From the NCBI GenBank assembly GCA_010093605.1, contig MU004181.1, forward strand, positions 124,001 through 188,000: DNA of 64,000 nt, given 5' to 3'. This DNA is from Lophium mytilinum (taxonomy: Eukaryota; Ascomycota; Dothideomycetes; Mytilinidiales; Mytilinidiaceae). Below the pieces are notes generated by a model, which saw nothing but the letters and a program-made list of their open reading frames with translations, was not told where the DNA came from and did no database searches. Shown here piece by piece: positions 54,020 through 63,672 of the stretch; within the stretch, counting starts at the first letter, position 1, and every line of letters begins with the position of its first letter. Both the position numbers and the translations under genes were made by a program.

Positions 54020-54160
54020 TAAAAAAAGACTGGGACTCGAACCCAGGCCCATAGGCGAAGTCAAGAAACTAGTAAGCTGTTAGCACTGTTTCATGACCAC
54101 CCTCACCGTGAACAGGTGAGGGCGAAAGACGGTCGAACTTATTGCTGTTATATAGCCTAG
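54020..54160 (-). ncRNA. Stem-loop/box-B element, copy D
   Basis: Minus strand, in order: AGCAATAAGTTCGACCGTC, GCCCTCACC/GGTGAGGG hairpin with loop TGTTCAC (as in copy A), GGTCATGAAACAGTGCTAAC, box-B in a perfect 5-bp arm CTGGG-TTCGAGT-CCCAG, then T7 (54021-54027) two bases later. No acceptor stem follows the arm, so this is not a tRNA. Confidence 0.55.
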
Positions 54161-55022
54161 TTGAACGACAAGTCCGTGCGGGGTACGACTTTACTTGCGG
54201 GAGCGGGCTGCCCAGGGAACGCCAGCGCGGACTTGCCCCGAGAGCTAGGCGGCCTACAGTAACGACTTCACCATACTCGTCCTATTCTACAGCAGTGAGT
54301 TACACGTCTTCTATCTTTGCTAACACGAAGCAGCACTTGACTGTATTGGCACTGTGATTGTACACAGGCGGCGAATACGGCTCCTCTAAATCTGAAGTAG
54401 ACGCACGCACAGTACACACTAGGTTAAATTCTGGATCTTTGGTATCTGCGATGAGATTCTCCCTGCACCGTGCATTTTTGTCCCATAAGGTCTCGCTTTT
54501 GAATTTTCGGCGGAAAGTATGATCCGTACGCGTCTAATTTAAGAGAGTCGCTGTATGCTCAAAGACCCTCTGTGTATACTTGACTTCGTGGAGTAACGAA
54601 TACATATTGCCATCCTATCACGCGACTTTTGATGATTCTTTATCAATTGTCAAGTCGATATCCACGTTTGCTCATTGTGAGGGTTCAAGTTATAGATGCA
54701 CTCTATTCGCGGCAAGCTGGACCTTCTGCAAGGCTACATATAATGGAGGATCACAGCGGTTGAGAAATGTTTAGATCAGAGACACCTTCCACTTGCATCA
54801 TCGAAAAATGATGCGATATCAGAGTTTTAGGAAGTGCATCTCCGAGGATCCTTAGGATTGTTTGGCAAGAAATTACGATTACGTATCGTCTATGAAGCTA
54901 TCAGGATTCTTAATGTCCATTACGAAGATTGAGAGGCTGGCCCCCCGCTAGACTAGGGGAACATTGTCCCACTCAAGACTGCACAACCAAGTGTAAGCTC
55001 GTTGTCAATTTACGGACCCCAC
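54161..55022. other. No supported gene
   Basis: Nothing recognisable in about 0.85 kb; the right end is the 3' flank of the next gene. Confidence 0.5.
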
Positions 55023-55149
55023 TTAGCCGACCGCTAGCTGAAAAAGTCTGTACCCCTCCACTGCTTCCATCGCGTGCCCGGGAAACTGAAGCTGGCGGCG
55101 TTCTTCCTCTACAATCACACGCTCCCGAGCGTCTAGTAGGTCCTGAAAC

Positions 55150-56166
55150 CTAACCATCAACGCCTTCCCCGGCCACCGCAATCTGCTTGTCGTCCAGCGG
55201 CTCAACGGTTGAAGTACGTAAGAGCTTGTGCCTACGCACTCGCTCCTCATGCCACTTCAACACTCCATTAAAGTTCGGGAGATACTTCACCTGAAACGTG
55301 CCCTTGCCCTTCTTCCTCCGCATCTGGACGATGAAATCGCCTAGCACTTCCATGATCTCGTCTTGCGAGACCTTCGCCACATCGTCGAAATACCCGTGAT
55401 GTGCTTGGAGAAGGTAGCCTTTGCACATTGGAAACCAGAGGCGTTGGAGACCTTCCTCTTCCAGTAGTGCGGTTTTCAGTTCCTTGGCATCGCCTCCGAC
55501 CAGGCGGAGAATGATTGACCGGACCTCTGATGGGTCCCCGTTAAGCCTAAGTTTCGTGAGTGTACGGCTCAGCATGTCGCAGTTCTCGACATTCAGTACG
55601 TTGTGGTGCCAATACTCTTCCCGGGTAATCTTGCGGAACTCCTTGCTCACTAGGCAGCTGATCATATACTCACTGATCGAGATGTCGTCATACGAGTGCT
55701 CCGTCGTCATGCAACGAAACTCGGGCCCGTTGGAGTGGGGCGCTTTGTCGTGAAGTTGCCTGCGAATGGCGCCGGTGCTTAAGCGCTTGCGCCTGATGTA
55801 CTGCTTCAGCTCCCTGGGGAAGTCGTTCCATTGAGGGAAGAAAGTCAGGAACTGGGAGTTATCTTCGTCGGCATCCGGAAGTCGTTCGTCGGTCGATATG
55901 TCGTACTCGAAGTCTGCGTCATCGTCGAACTCTGCGTCATCGTGGAAGTCTGCGTCTTCGTCTAACTCGTCCAGGGCTCTCTCAGGAGACAGTGGTTGTC
56001 TGGCTTGTTGTCCTTCAATTATTTCGACATTCTCGGAGCGCCCGGTCGTTGGTTCATCGCTTAGGTCTACAAAGCTGTCTTGGCTAGAAGGCCTATCATC
56101 TGCATCATTCATGTCCATAGAAACGTCATCATGACCAGGCTGATCGCTGTTTTGCGTCGCCATCAT
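55150..56166 (-). CDS. Family C F-box-like protein, C-terminus frameshifted
   Basis: Encodes 338 aa from ATG 56166 (MMATQNSD; the second ATG at 56163 has the better context). Acidic N-terminus with DDAEFDDDADFEYD repeats (GACGA-rich DNA at 55895-55965); F-box-like DFPRELKQYIRRKRLSTGAI; SNGPEFRCMTTEHSYDD; ISEYMISCLVSKEFRKITRE; LLEEEGLQRLWFPMCKGY; and HEERVRRHKLLRTSTVEPLD. The frame ends GEGVDG at 55150. In the next frame, KALMVRFQDLLDARERVIVE (about 55180-55120) matches KSIMVRFEDLLEARE of the 59446 gene, so one base change has cut off about 45 conserved residues. Function unknown. Confidence 0.75.
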   Translation of the reverse strand: MMATQNSDQPGHDDVSMDMNDADDRPSSQDSFVDLSDEPTTGRSENVEIIEGQQARQPLSPERALDELDEDADFHDDAEFDDDADFEYDISTDERLPDADEDNSQFLTFFPQWNDFPRELKQYIRRKRLSTGAIRRQLHDKAPHSNGPEFRCMTTEHSYDDISISEYMISCLVSKEFRKITREEYWHHNVLNVENCDMLSRTLTKLRLNGDPSEVRSIILRLVGGDAKELKTALLEEEGLQRLWFPMCKGYLLQAHHGYFDDVAKVSQDEIMEVLGDFIVQMRRKKGKGTFQVKYLPNFNGVLKWHEERVRRHKLLRTSTVEPLDDKQIAVAGEGVDG

Positions 56167-56974
56167 GGACCGTTGTAACGGTGTATGTTGCCGTAAAAGC
56201 TAGCGAGGATGGCGTGTGAGGCGGAAGTGGGAATGATGTTGAAGGAGGTAGGCTATAGGTCGGGGTGGTATGGTGTGTGGGGTGGTAGGTGATGATGCTG
56301 AAGAAGAAGATAAGCTTAAGATGGGCGAAGTTATATAGGGACGCGAGAGACGCCGTCAGCTGCAGCGTGCGGAGCACTATAGCAGTGAATGACTCTAAAT
56401 ATAAACAAACCCAAAGGGGATGAGAAAGGCAGGCGGGTCTTTGCTACGCAGGCGAATGCAGAGAGGAAGCTGGGGAGGTTAGCGACATCTAGATTGTGGA
56501 AGTGGCTATTTCTGTGTGCGGTCCGGCCCAGATACAGTACAATAAACAACACAGTCGGCTTAAGCTTAGCGCAAGGTGAGAAGTACACGGCCTGAGAACA
56601 ACGGTATATCTTCTCCAGGTAGAGTCGAGGGGATTCATTCGGTATCAGGGGATGGCAGCGGTTCTCTATCGTCTTCAATCCCACCCAAGACAATCCCATC
56701 CACACGTCCTTACGGCAGTTCGCCGCTTATATCAATACAGCTGTCCTCGCTAACTTCGTTGCCGTCTTTCGCCATCGCCGGCATCTATTCCATTGCTAGT
56801 GCAGAATTGCTATAGCAGGTAGCAGGCTAAGTTACAAAAGCCCTCCGAAGCTGAGAATCTAACATCTCGAAGACCACCCCAGAATCTCAGTAGTTGTGGC
56901 CACCATGTTGGTGTCCGTCTACCACATCGTGGTCTCAATCTCCCACATCATCGACGGTGCCCAAGGTCGCTTTA
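56167..56974. other. Promoter side of family C gene; no other gene
   Basis: No supported coding region. A pyrimidine/CACACC-rich stretch precedes ATG 56166. Confidence 0.4.
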
Positions 56975-57944
56975 TCATCTTTGTCGTTCTCCGCCTTCAT
57001 TTCCTTTTTGCCTTCGTCTCCTTCTTCTGTGCAGAGATAGCACGACAAGTCTTCTTGTGGTGTTCCTATTGCTCCTTCTAGCAATCTTTCGAGCAGTACT
57101 TGACGCACCAGCAGCTGGTGCAGAGGCGGGGACCTTCTCGCGCGGAGTGCGATTCTCTCCAATTGCAAAGCCCGCATCCTCTCCTCGCATTCCGTGGGTG
57201 ACGGTCTGGGTAGCGGCCTGGGAAGCTGTCTGGGTAGCGATTTGGGCGGTGCTCTGGGTCGCAATTTGGGAGGCCAAAAACGCCATCAGCAGAATTTCGC
57301 GAGCAACGAACTCCAAACGCTGCACAAAGTGACCGATGCTCAGATCCTTGAGCAGCTTCGCCAAGAAGGAGTTGCATGCTTTGTCGTGGTTCAGAGCAAC
57401 GTCGCTGTACACGAAGCGCTCAAGAAGATTATAGTAACGCGTCGATGTAACGTGAAGGTTGTAGAGCGCGCTTGAGCACCATGGATCATGTGGATTGGCC
57501 GGTAAAGTAGCAGTTCCGGCATTGCCATCATCAAGCCAGTGCGGAGTAGCAAGACGACCGACAATGTTGAATATAATTGCTTCTGGGATAGTATCTAGCG
57601 AGGTGGAACACGGTCCGGGTCCTGCAAAAGCAGCATGAAGGCTTCCATATTAGCCTCGGCGTTGGCGTTGGCGGTGGCGGTGTTCTGGGTAGGGACCTGG
57701 GAAGCGGTATGGGTAGCGATCTGGGCGGTGATCTGCGCAACAGCTTCGGCTGCGCCAGGTTTTAGATTAGTTGTTGATACACTTGTAAATGTGATTGGAT
57801 TCTGGCTGTGGATATAGTCACCTTGATCAGCAGGAGTGTCATCTGCAGTCGAGCTGACAGCGCAGTGGACGTGTCAGACGCGTCGAGACTTTCGGCATGG
57901 AGGCGCTCTGTGTCGGAGGCGAGAGCCTCGGTAGACGTCATCAT
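56975..57944 (-). pseudogene. Decayed F-box/MYND zinc-finger gene
   Basis: Starts at MMTSTEALASDTERLHAES (57944), with a likely intron after LLIK (donor GTGACT, acceptor GCGCAG near 57754). Next a QIATHTASQ-type tract, then after a one-base shift an F-box-like segment DTIPEAIIFNIVGRLATPHW with ALYNLHVTSTRYYNLLERF (57595-57415), then a second QIATQTASQ tract (57295-57200). In another frame a MYND finger follows at 57176-57045: CGLC, CTSCWCVKYCSKDC, two stops, EHHKKTC. Both stops fit transitions (CAG to TAG, TGG to TAG). The duplicated tract suggests unequal exchange. Non-functional as it stands. Confidence 0.6.
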
Positions 57945-59445
57945 AAGAAGTTCGTGTTTCGGATAGACTGGACACGGATGTGAGGAATTGATGAAGGCTG
58001 AGGTGAAGGAAGCTCACTTCGAGAGTGGTGGAGGAGAGGAGGAGAGTAGGCGGGCGACGGTTTTGAAGGCAGATGTAGTCTCTGCCCGAAGATCCTTCGC
58101 TTTTCGATCCTCGGTTTTAGTTCGCGCTTCTTGTCGTCGCAGGACCGTCTTCAGATGCGGGATTTTGACACGGTGATTGTTGGGACGCGCTAGGAGAAGG
58201 ATTGAGTATGGATGGGTGTCGTGATAGCAGGCAGTAGGTGTGCGGCGTGAGGCGGTACGGTTCTACGTGGTAGAAGTTGCTTCATAAGGCAAACCAGTCT
58301 TTACATAAGAGTGAGGAAGTTTTGGCGGCGCGACATGGAGCACTTTAGTACACCAAGTTTCCAAAAGCCCAACCTATCGAGGTGAGAACCGCAGGTCACG
58401 TGTTCCAGGCTGTCCAGCCGCTGTGCTTGGGACGAGCAGGCTTACTTCTACAATGGAGGTTCTGATGCTCTCTGCTGGTGTTTGGTATCAATTTCATAAT
58501 CAAGGCAAATAGACTGATTAAGACGTATAAAGAGGCTTGATTTTCCACTATCAATACTAAAGCCATTGACGTGAGAATCAACCAAACCCATCATGAGCTA
58601 GCAGGTTTGCCGTAAATGGAAAACGAAGAACACATACAACGCTCCATATACCGAGTTGCTTCTTGTTTGTGGGCCGATAACTCCACGGTTGCGCTATAGG
58701 AAGTACTCATCACTAAATGTTTCCCTTATTTCGAATTTCATCTTTTGCAAAGGCTTCTACTTCCCCAACACTACCGAACACTTTGGCTTTGAACGAATGT
58801 ACCTGGGAGGTGGAGTGCGGACTCTGTCTGATATCTAGGATCTGTGTGCTCGGAAGCATCTCCGGGGACTACTTGGTCTGGAAATTCGTCCCGAAGTACG
58901 AAAGTTTCGGCATATCAAACGATCTCCTAATATCTCGTCCCTGCGCGCGCTTACCGTTCGGCGGCGCCTTGCATCGTAGGAATTGGAGAGGATTCGGGCG
59001 ATGGCGGGATGGGTCGTAGAAAAAAGCACGATCGGCTGGGTGGCGGGATGTCTTCGGGAAGAGAGTATGGATCGCATGCGTATCCAAATTGGTAGGTTGG
59101 TTTACGAGGTTAGGGACGTGACATCGTCGTTACGGAACTTCCTACCTGTGCGAGGTGCCCAAAGCAGCCCAAAACGAAAAACCGAGGCCATACAAAGTAC
59201 ACTGCTGTATGACAGGATAGGTCAACTATCTTGTAAAGTTTACGGGTGTGATACACATGGTCAAGAACATTACCTTCGTATATCATGAACTCTGCGCCTG
59301 CTTGAGGCGCTCAGAGCAAAATCGATCCCCTCGAAATAAGTGATCAAGAATATACCAGATGCAATGACTGTCAAGGAGTGCGGATGTCGTCATTTCATTG
59401 CCATAGCCTAGTCTACCGGAAATGCGTTAGGATGTCCTAAGATCC
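57945..59445. other. No supported gene
   Basis: A minus-strand coding-like run near 58020-58170 (RRQEARTKTEDRKAKDLRAE) may be a 5' remnant of the F-box/MYND gene. The rest shows nothing. Confidence 0.4.
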
Positions 59446-61887
59446 TCACTCTGCCTCCGTTTCTGGAGGGAAATTTGGAGTATCATCCCGTTCTCCTTCC
59501 GGCTCTGCGCTCTCCGCTCCGAAGAGTGCCTCCTCCCTCGCCTCGAGGAGGTCTTCAAACCGAACCATGATGCTCTTGCTGCTCTCCGCAATCTCATCCT
59601 CATTTAGAGGCTCCACATCCGACTTCTTCAATATCTTGTGGCGGCGGACTCGCTCCTCATGGTATTGGTACGCCGCGTCCAGGTTGGGCAAGAAGTCAGT
59701 CGTGAGATTCTTTTTGCCTCTTGCTCGGCGAAGTCGTACCAAGAAGTCTCCAAAGACCTCCATGATGTGGTCTTGGTTGAAAAACGCCACAAGCTCGAAG
59801 TGGCGCGCACCTCCCATCACGTCGTACCCGTTTCGCATTGGGAACGAAAGCCGCCGAAGACCGGTCTCTTCGAGCAACAAAGACTTCAAACCATCGATAT
59901 CAGTGCCATGGGGACTACCGATAATCACGTCGCGAAGTTGCGAGTTGGCGCCACTGGAAGTCAGGTATGTAATAGTCCTGGTTAGAAGATCACAATCCTC
60001 GACGTCGAGGATGTTGTTCCACCAGAACTCTTCTTTGTGCATTTGACGGAACTCAGGACTCACGAGGCTTCCTAGCATGTAGTCACTGAGGATCTGATCG
60101 TCGAAAGAGTGTTCAGTCGTCATACGCCGGAAGGCTACACCGTTCGAATGCGGACCTCGTTGCCATCTTTGTCGAAGAGTTGCACCGGTCCCGAGACGCT
60201 TCCGGATGACCCACCGTTGGAGTTCTGGGGGAAGGCCTTGCCAATTGAACGTCACAACTGATGGGACGTCTTCTTGCACTTGGTGGCGAAATGCACTCCC
60301 CGTGATCCCGTAGTCAAAGTCTACATCGACATCCGCGTCGAAGAGCTCGTCCGGGAGCTCATGTTCAGCTTCATAGAATCCATCTGTTGACGCTGTGCCA
60401 CTGGAGATTCGATCGGGAAACGTGATACCGGCGGCGACTAGATCCTCGATCGTCGTGTAAGGCTTGCTCTTTAACGTCAGGTCCTGGAAAGCCCGGTCCA
60501 TAGAGCTAGTCAGTCGAGCTAGCCTGGAATGGGAGTAGGATGTCGACTTCATACCTACTTCAGGTATTACACCCGATTCCGCGAGGAACGGTTCCGAAGA
60601 AGAAGGTGTCGTAATTGGGCTAAATGACGGTGGACGGCGCTCTGGTGACGCTCTGCTGCTAGAAAATCGATCTGTAGGTGTTGGGACTGCTTTCTGGGCA
60701 TGGGTCAGGCTGCGGAAATAGTCGGTAGCAGGTGAAGTCCGTTGAGGTCGCCTATGCCATTCGTTTCCTGCCGAATCCACAGCTACGACGGGGTCTACTC
60801 TCGCTGCTAGGAGGCGGCTTGCGTCTGGGAAGCCCCCTTCTGGCCTCGGTTCCGGGCCCAAGTCGCGACGGGCAGGACGATTCCTGCCACCCCGCGCCCC
60901 ATAATACGCGGCACGATAACGACGTGCTGCGCTGGGAAGCGAGTTGGCACGACGACGACCATAGTCGATGGGAAACTCCTCGCGATTCACGCCAGCTCCC
61001 CTGCCTCTACCCCTCCCTCTGCCTCCACCTCGCATGCCGCCCCGGTCTGGCATATGTCCGGCTGCTCTCATCGTTTCTACGTGACGGGGAATGCGGTTGG
61101 GCACTATGCCGCCTCTTGCTGGTTGTGCGGGAGGTTCCGAGGAAGGGATGGTGATCGTGCTACATGTTGCTGGGATTGGCGACGCCCTGCCACCGGAATA
61201 TCGATCGAGGAATGCTAGGGCTGATTGCGGTGTCTGGGAAAGGCTGCGTGGAGAGCTGGCCGCAGGTCCAGTCACTCGAACGCGCTTGTGGTCGTGGGAT
61301 GATGCCGATTTCCCGCTAACGTTGGGGTGAATCCCGGGTTCTGGAGAAGGGATGGTGATCAGGCTGGATGATGGGGGGAAGCGATCCGCCCAGTCCTGAG
61401 CCTTCATTCCACCCTCTACGTCTTGGCCTACACTCGTATCCGGGACAAAGGGTTCCGAAGGTATGGTGATGTTGCTGTATGTCGGTGGAAAGCGTTCCGC
61501 CCAGTCTTGAGCCCCCATTTCACCTCTCGTCTGCTCGGTTGCCGCGTCAGATTCCAATGCCTCCTTGCTCTTCTTCTCCAGGCTGGAGACTCTCTCCTCG
61601 GCCCCCTCTTTATTGTTCTCGGTATCCCTGACTACCGCGGGGTTGTGGGAGGCTTCTTTTGGCTTGCCTCTCATGGCTCCACCTTTCACGGGACGCAGCC
61701 GGCCAAGCCATGGCCTGCCCACTGTTGTGGTCTGGCTTGGGTCTGCAATGTAGTTTAGAGTCATAGATCTAAGCCTCGGGGGAGCACGCATACCTGGGTT
61801 GTTGCGACCGGTTCCAGCCTCTTGCTGCTCTTCCTGGGAGTCTTCAGACTGTCGAGACGCGTGCTTGCGCTTGGGAAGTCCAGCCAT
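59446..61887 (-). CDS. Family C F-box-like protein with RGG-rich N-terminus
   Basis: Encodes 813 aa unspliced from ATG 61887, or 796 aa if the predicted 51-bp intron 61793-61743 (GTATGC...TTGCAG) is removed; it is a multiple of three with no stop, so both forms are possible. Residues 1-470 are disordered and hold four S-x-I-T-(I/T)-P-S motifs, a duplicated AQDWA(E/D)RFPP block, and an RGG box (RGGMRGGGRGRGRGRG) typical of RNA binding. The C-terminal family C part has LPPELQRWVIRKRLGTGA, SNGVAFRRMTTEHSFDD, LSDYMLGSLVSPEFRQM, LLLEETGLRRLSFPMRNGY, HEERVRRHKILKKSDVEPLN and SIMVRFEDLLEAREEA. Longest and most complete family C gene. Possible RNA-linked adaptor (inference). Confidence 0.8.
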   Translation of the reverse strand: MAGLPKRKHASRQSEDSQEEQQEAGTGRNNPGMRAPPRLRSMTLNYIADPSQTTTVGRPWLGRLRPVKGGAMRGKPKEASHNPAVVRDTENNKEGAEERVSSLEKKSKEALESDAATEQTRGEMGAQDWAERFPPTYSNITIPSEPFVPDTSVGQDVEGGMKAQDWADRFPPSSSLITIPSPEPGIHPNVSGKSASSHDHKRVRVTGPAASSPRSLSQTPQSALAFLDRYSGGRASPIPATCSTITIPSSEPPAQPARGGIVPNRIPRHVETMRAAGHMPDRGGMRGGGRGRGRGRGAGVNREEFPIDYGRRRANSLPSAARRYRAAYYGARGGRNRPARRDLGPEPRPEGGFPDASRLLAARVDPVVAVDSAGNEWHRRPQRTSPATDYFRSLTHAQKAVPTPTDRFSSSRASPERRPPSFSPITTPSSSEPFLAESGVIPEVGMKSTSYSHSRLARLTSSMDRAFQDLTLKSKPYTTIEDLVAAGITFPDRISSGTASTDGFYEAEHELPDELFDADVDVDFDYGITGSAFRHQVQEDVPSVVTFNWQGLPPELQRWVIRKRLGTGATLRQRWQRGPHSNGVAFRRMTTEHSFDDQILSDYMLGSLVSPEFRQMHKEEFWWNNILDVEDCDLLTRTITYLTSSGANSQLRDVIIGSPHGTDIDGLKSLLLEETGLRRLSFPMRNGYDVMGGARHFELVAFFNQDHIMEVFGDFLVRLRRARGKKNLTTDFLPNLDAAYQYHEERVRRHKILKKSDVEPLNEDEIAESSKSIMVRFEDLLEAREEALFGAESAEPEGERDDTPNFPPETEAE
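61743..61793 (-). other. Predicted in-frame 51-bp intron
   Basis: Donor GTATGCGT, branch-like CTCTAAAC, acceptor ATTGCAG; 17 codons with no stop. Confidence 0.45.
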
Positions 61888-63249
61888 CGTATTCAGCTGG
61901 AGTGGTTGTGAAGGTAGATGTGGTGTGATGAGCTAAGCTGTGTGGTGGGAAAGGTTGATGTTGGCTCCCTGGGCTGTGTGGAGGAGATGTAGTTATAGGA
62001 AAGGGATTCGTTGTTGGTGCTTCAAGTGCGTGAAGAGGTGGTGTGGTGGGCGAGGCTGTCTGGGAAACGTTGTTGATGTCGTTTTGGGTTTGGGGGAGGA
62101 GGTGTATTTATAGGTAGGATATACAGGCTGTCGACCTACGGGGCGCACAGAAGGAACAGCACGGGTCCGAAGCGGTGAATTTTGTGGATGTCATAAACAA
62201 GCCGAGAGAAAATATGCCAAGCCGGGCGTTGATCCGTCGTGGTGAATGAAATTCTTCGATGTCCGTCCCTGGGCAGCCGATGCTTCTTGTATTGGGCGTA
62301 GTCGCGTGTCGGCAAGGGCTCATAATCGAAGCAAGCTATATCTCTCGAAGGAGGCTTGTGGAGGTATGTGTCGGGTAGTATATCATCAAGCTATAAGCCG
62401 AAATGGCCGTAATGAATGGCGACGAGATTACCCATGAGTCCCGAGGGGACACCCACACGCAGTGCAGCCAGCGCTTCTGCCCATTATATGGAGGACGAAA
62501 ATTTCAGTTTGCCTGAATCCTTTCTTACGATTCAACCCCAAGGAAGTCGCGCGAGCAAAACCGACGTAATCCTCACTGAACTTCGAAGCAAACCTCCTCT
62601 GCATCCACCATAGGCCTAATTGCTGTTTCAGAGGCGATTTCTCCTTTTTTCCTCAACAGCTCTTCGCCATCCTCATTTATTTCCTAGGCTCAGCATCCCC
62701 CGATCCCAAGTCATTAGACTTTCCCACGGTGCTGGTACTATCATCTCTTTCATCCATTTGCCACTCTAATCCATCGTCATTATCTTCATCCCAGCCAAGG
62801 TGCCAGTACTAGGATACCTAGCCAGCAATACGAAACTAACCACAACTCGCTCGCTGCCACGAGATGGGTCCTGGCGACTCTTCCCCGCAACTCCCGTCCA
62901 GCAAGCGTTCCGCCGAAGACACCTGTCCGAAGTACAAAGCTAGCATCCCGATTCACCGCAAAAGAATGCTAAAAGAGGTCCACCCCTCGCAGACTGACCG
63001 CATGTGACCCAAATGCGCATCCCCAAACTTGCTTTCGGCGTAAGCAGAATGCTGTCCCAGCGCTGCGAGAGTAATGACAACGGAGCTCCTGGCGTCGTTT
63101 CCTCTGCGCAATCGTTCGGGAAAAGGTCTCGTGTACGGCATTCTACTCCGCGCTCACCCACGACGTCCAAAACGCAGCCATCTTCCTACGCAAGCTAGAC
63201 AGGCCGCAGAAGCTCGGGTATGGAAGCTCGTCACTAAAGTGCTGATCCG
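61888..63249. other. Mostly non-coding
   Basis: The first 200 bp is the promoter of the family C gene, with repeated GTGTGGTGGG-type strings. ATG 62416 or 62434 opens a short Ser/Thr/Pro frame to 62613, and ATG 62862 one of about 47 codons (MGPGDSSPQLPSSKRSAEDT) ending at TGA; both are unsupported. Confidence 0.4.
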
Positions 63250-63551
63250 CGGCCCCCTATATCTCTCCCGGTGCGATTATCACCTCGGCGACGTTCTACA
63301 TAGCTTTCTCGCACTCGACAGGTGGCAATGTGTTGTCGGCCATAAACAGGATGTACTCGGCGCTATTCAGAATGACCTCCCTGCCTCCACAGCTTGTCTT
63401 CAAGGAATATGTCGTCGCCGATCTAGGAGACTTTCTCACCACAACTCGGCGCGATTGGGGAAAGATGTCGTTCATGGCCGAGTCCTTCGCCGACTATCAT
63501 GGAGATGAGGGGATCTGGGGTTGGGAAGAAGCCTGTGGACTCAAAAAATGA
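63250..63551 (+). pseudogene. Coding-like fragment, unknown
   Basis: After an in-frame TGA the plus frame encodes SPGAIITSATFYIAFSHSTG, then MYSALFRMTSLPPQLVFKEY and MAESFADYHGDEGIWGWEEA, ending GLKK at 63551. Composition is protein-like with a Trp-rich end. It has no ATG at the start of the conserved-looking part, so it is probably the last exon or a remnant of a gene. Not recognised. Confidence 0.35.
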
Positions 63552-63579
63552 GCTGGCGTCTCAAATCTGTGGTAGGGAC

Positions 63580-63672
63580 ATGAGTGCGACACTTAAGGAA
63601 ATGAAGGTGCTAGCCGACCAGATGGCGGAAGCGCAGGCGAGGATTGCAGAGACGAAGCAGTGTCTGGAGTAG
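63580..63672 (+). CDS. Very short coiled-coil ORF, 30 aa
   Basis: ATG 63580 to TAG 63670-63672. LKEMKVLADQMAEAQARIAE has a heptad pattern. It may be a further exon of the fragment to its left rather than a gene on its own. Confidence 0.25.
   Translation: MSATLKEMKVLADQMAEAQARIAETKQCLE

Noticed and set aside
24860-54160. The four stem-loop/box-B copies as ordinary tRNA genes
   Set aside because: The T-arm is followed by a T-run or unrelated sequence, with no acceptor stem; the strong hairpin is not part of any tRNA.
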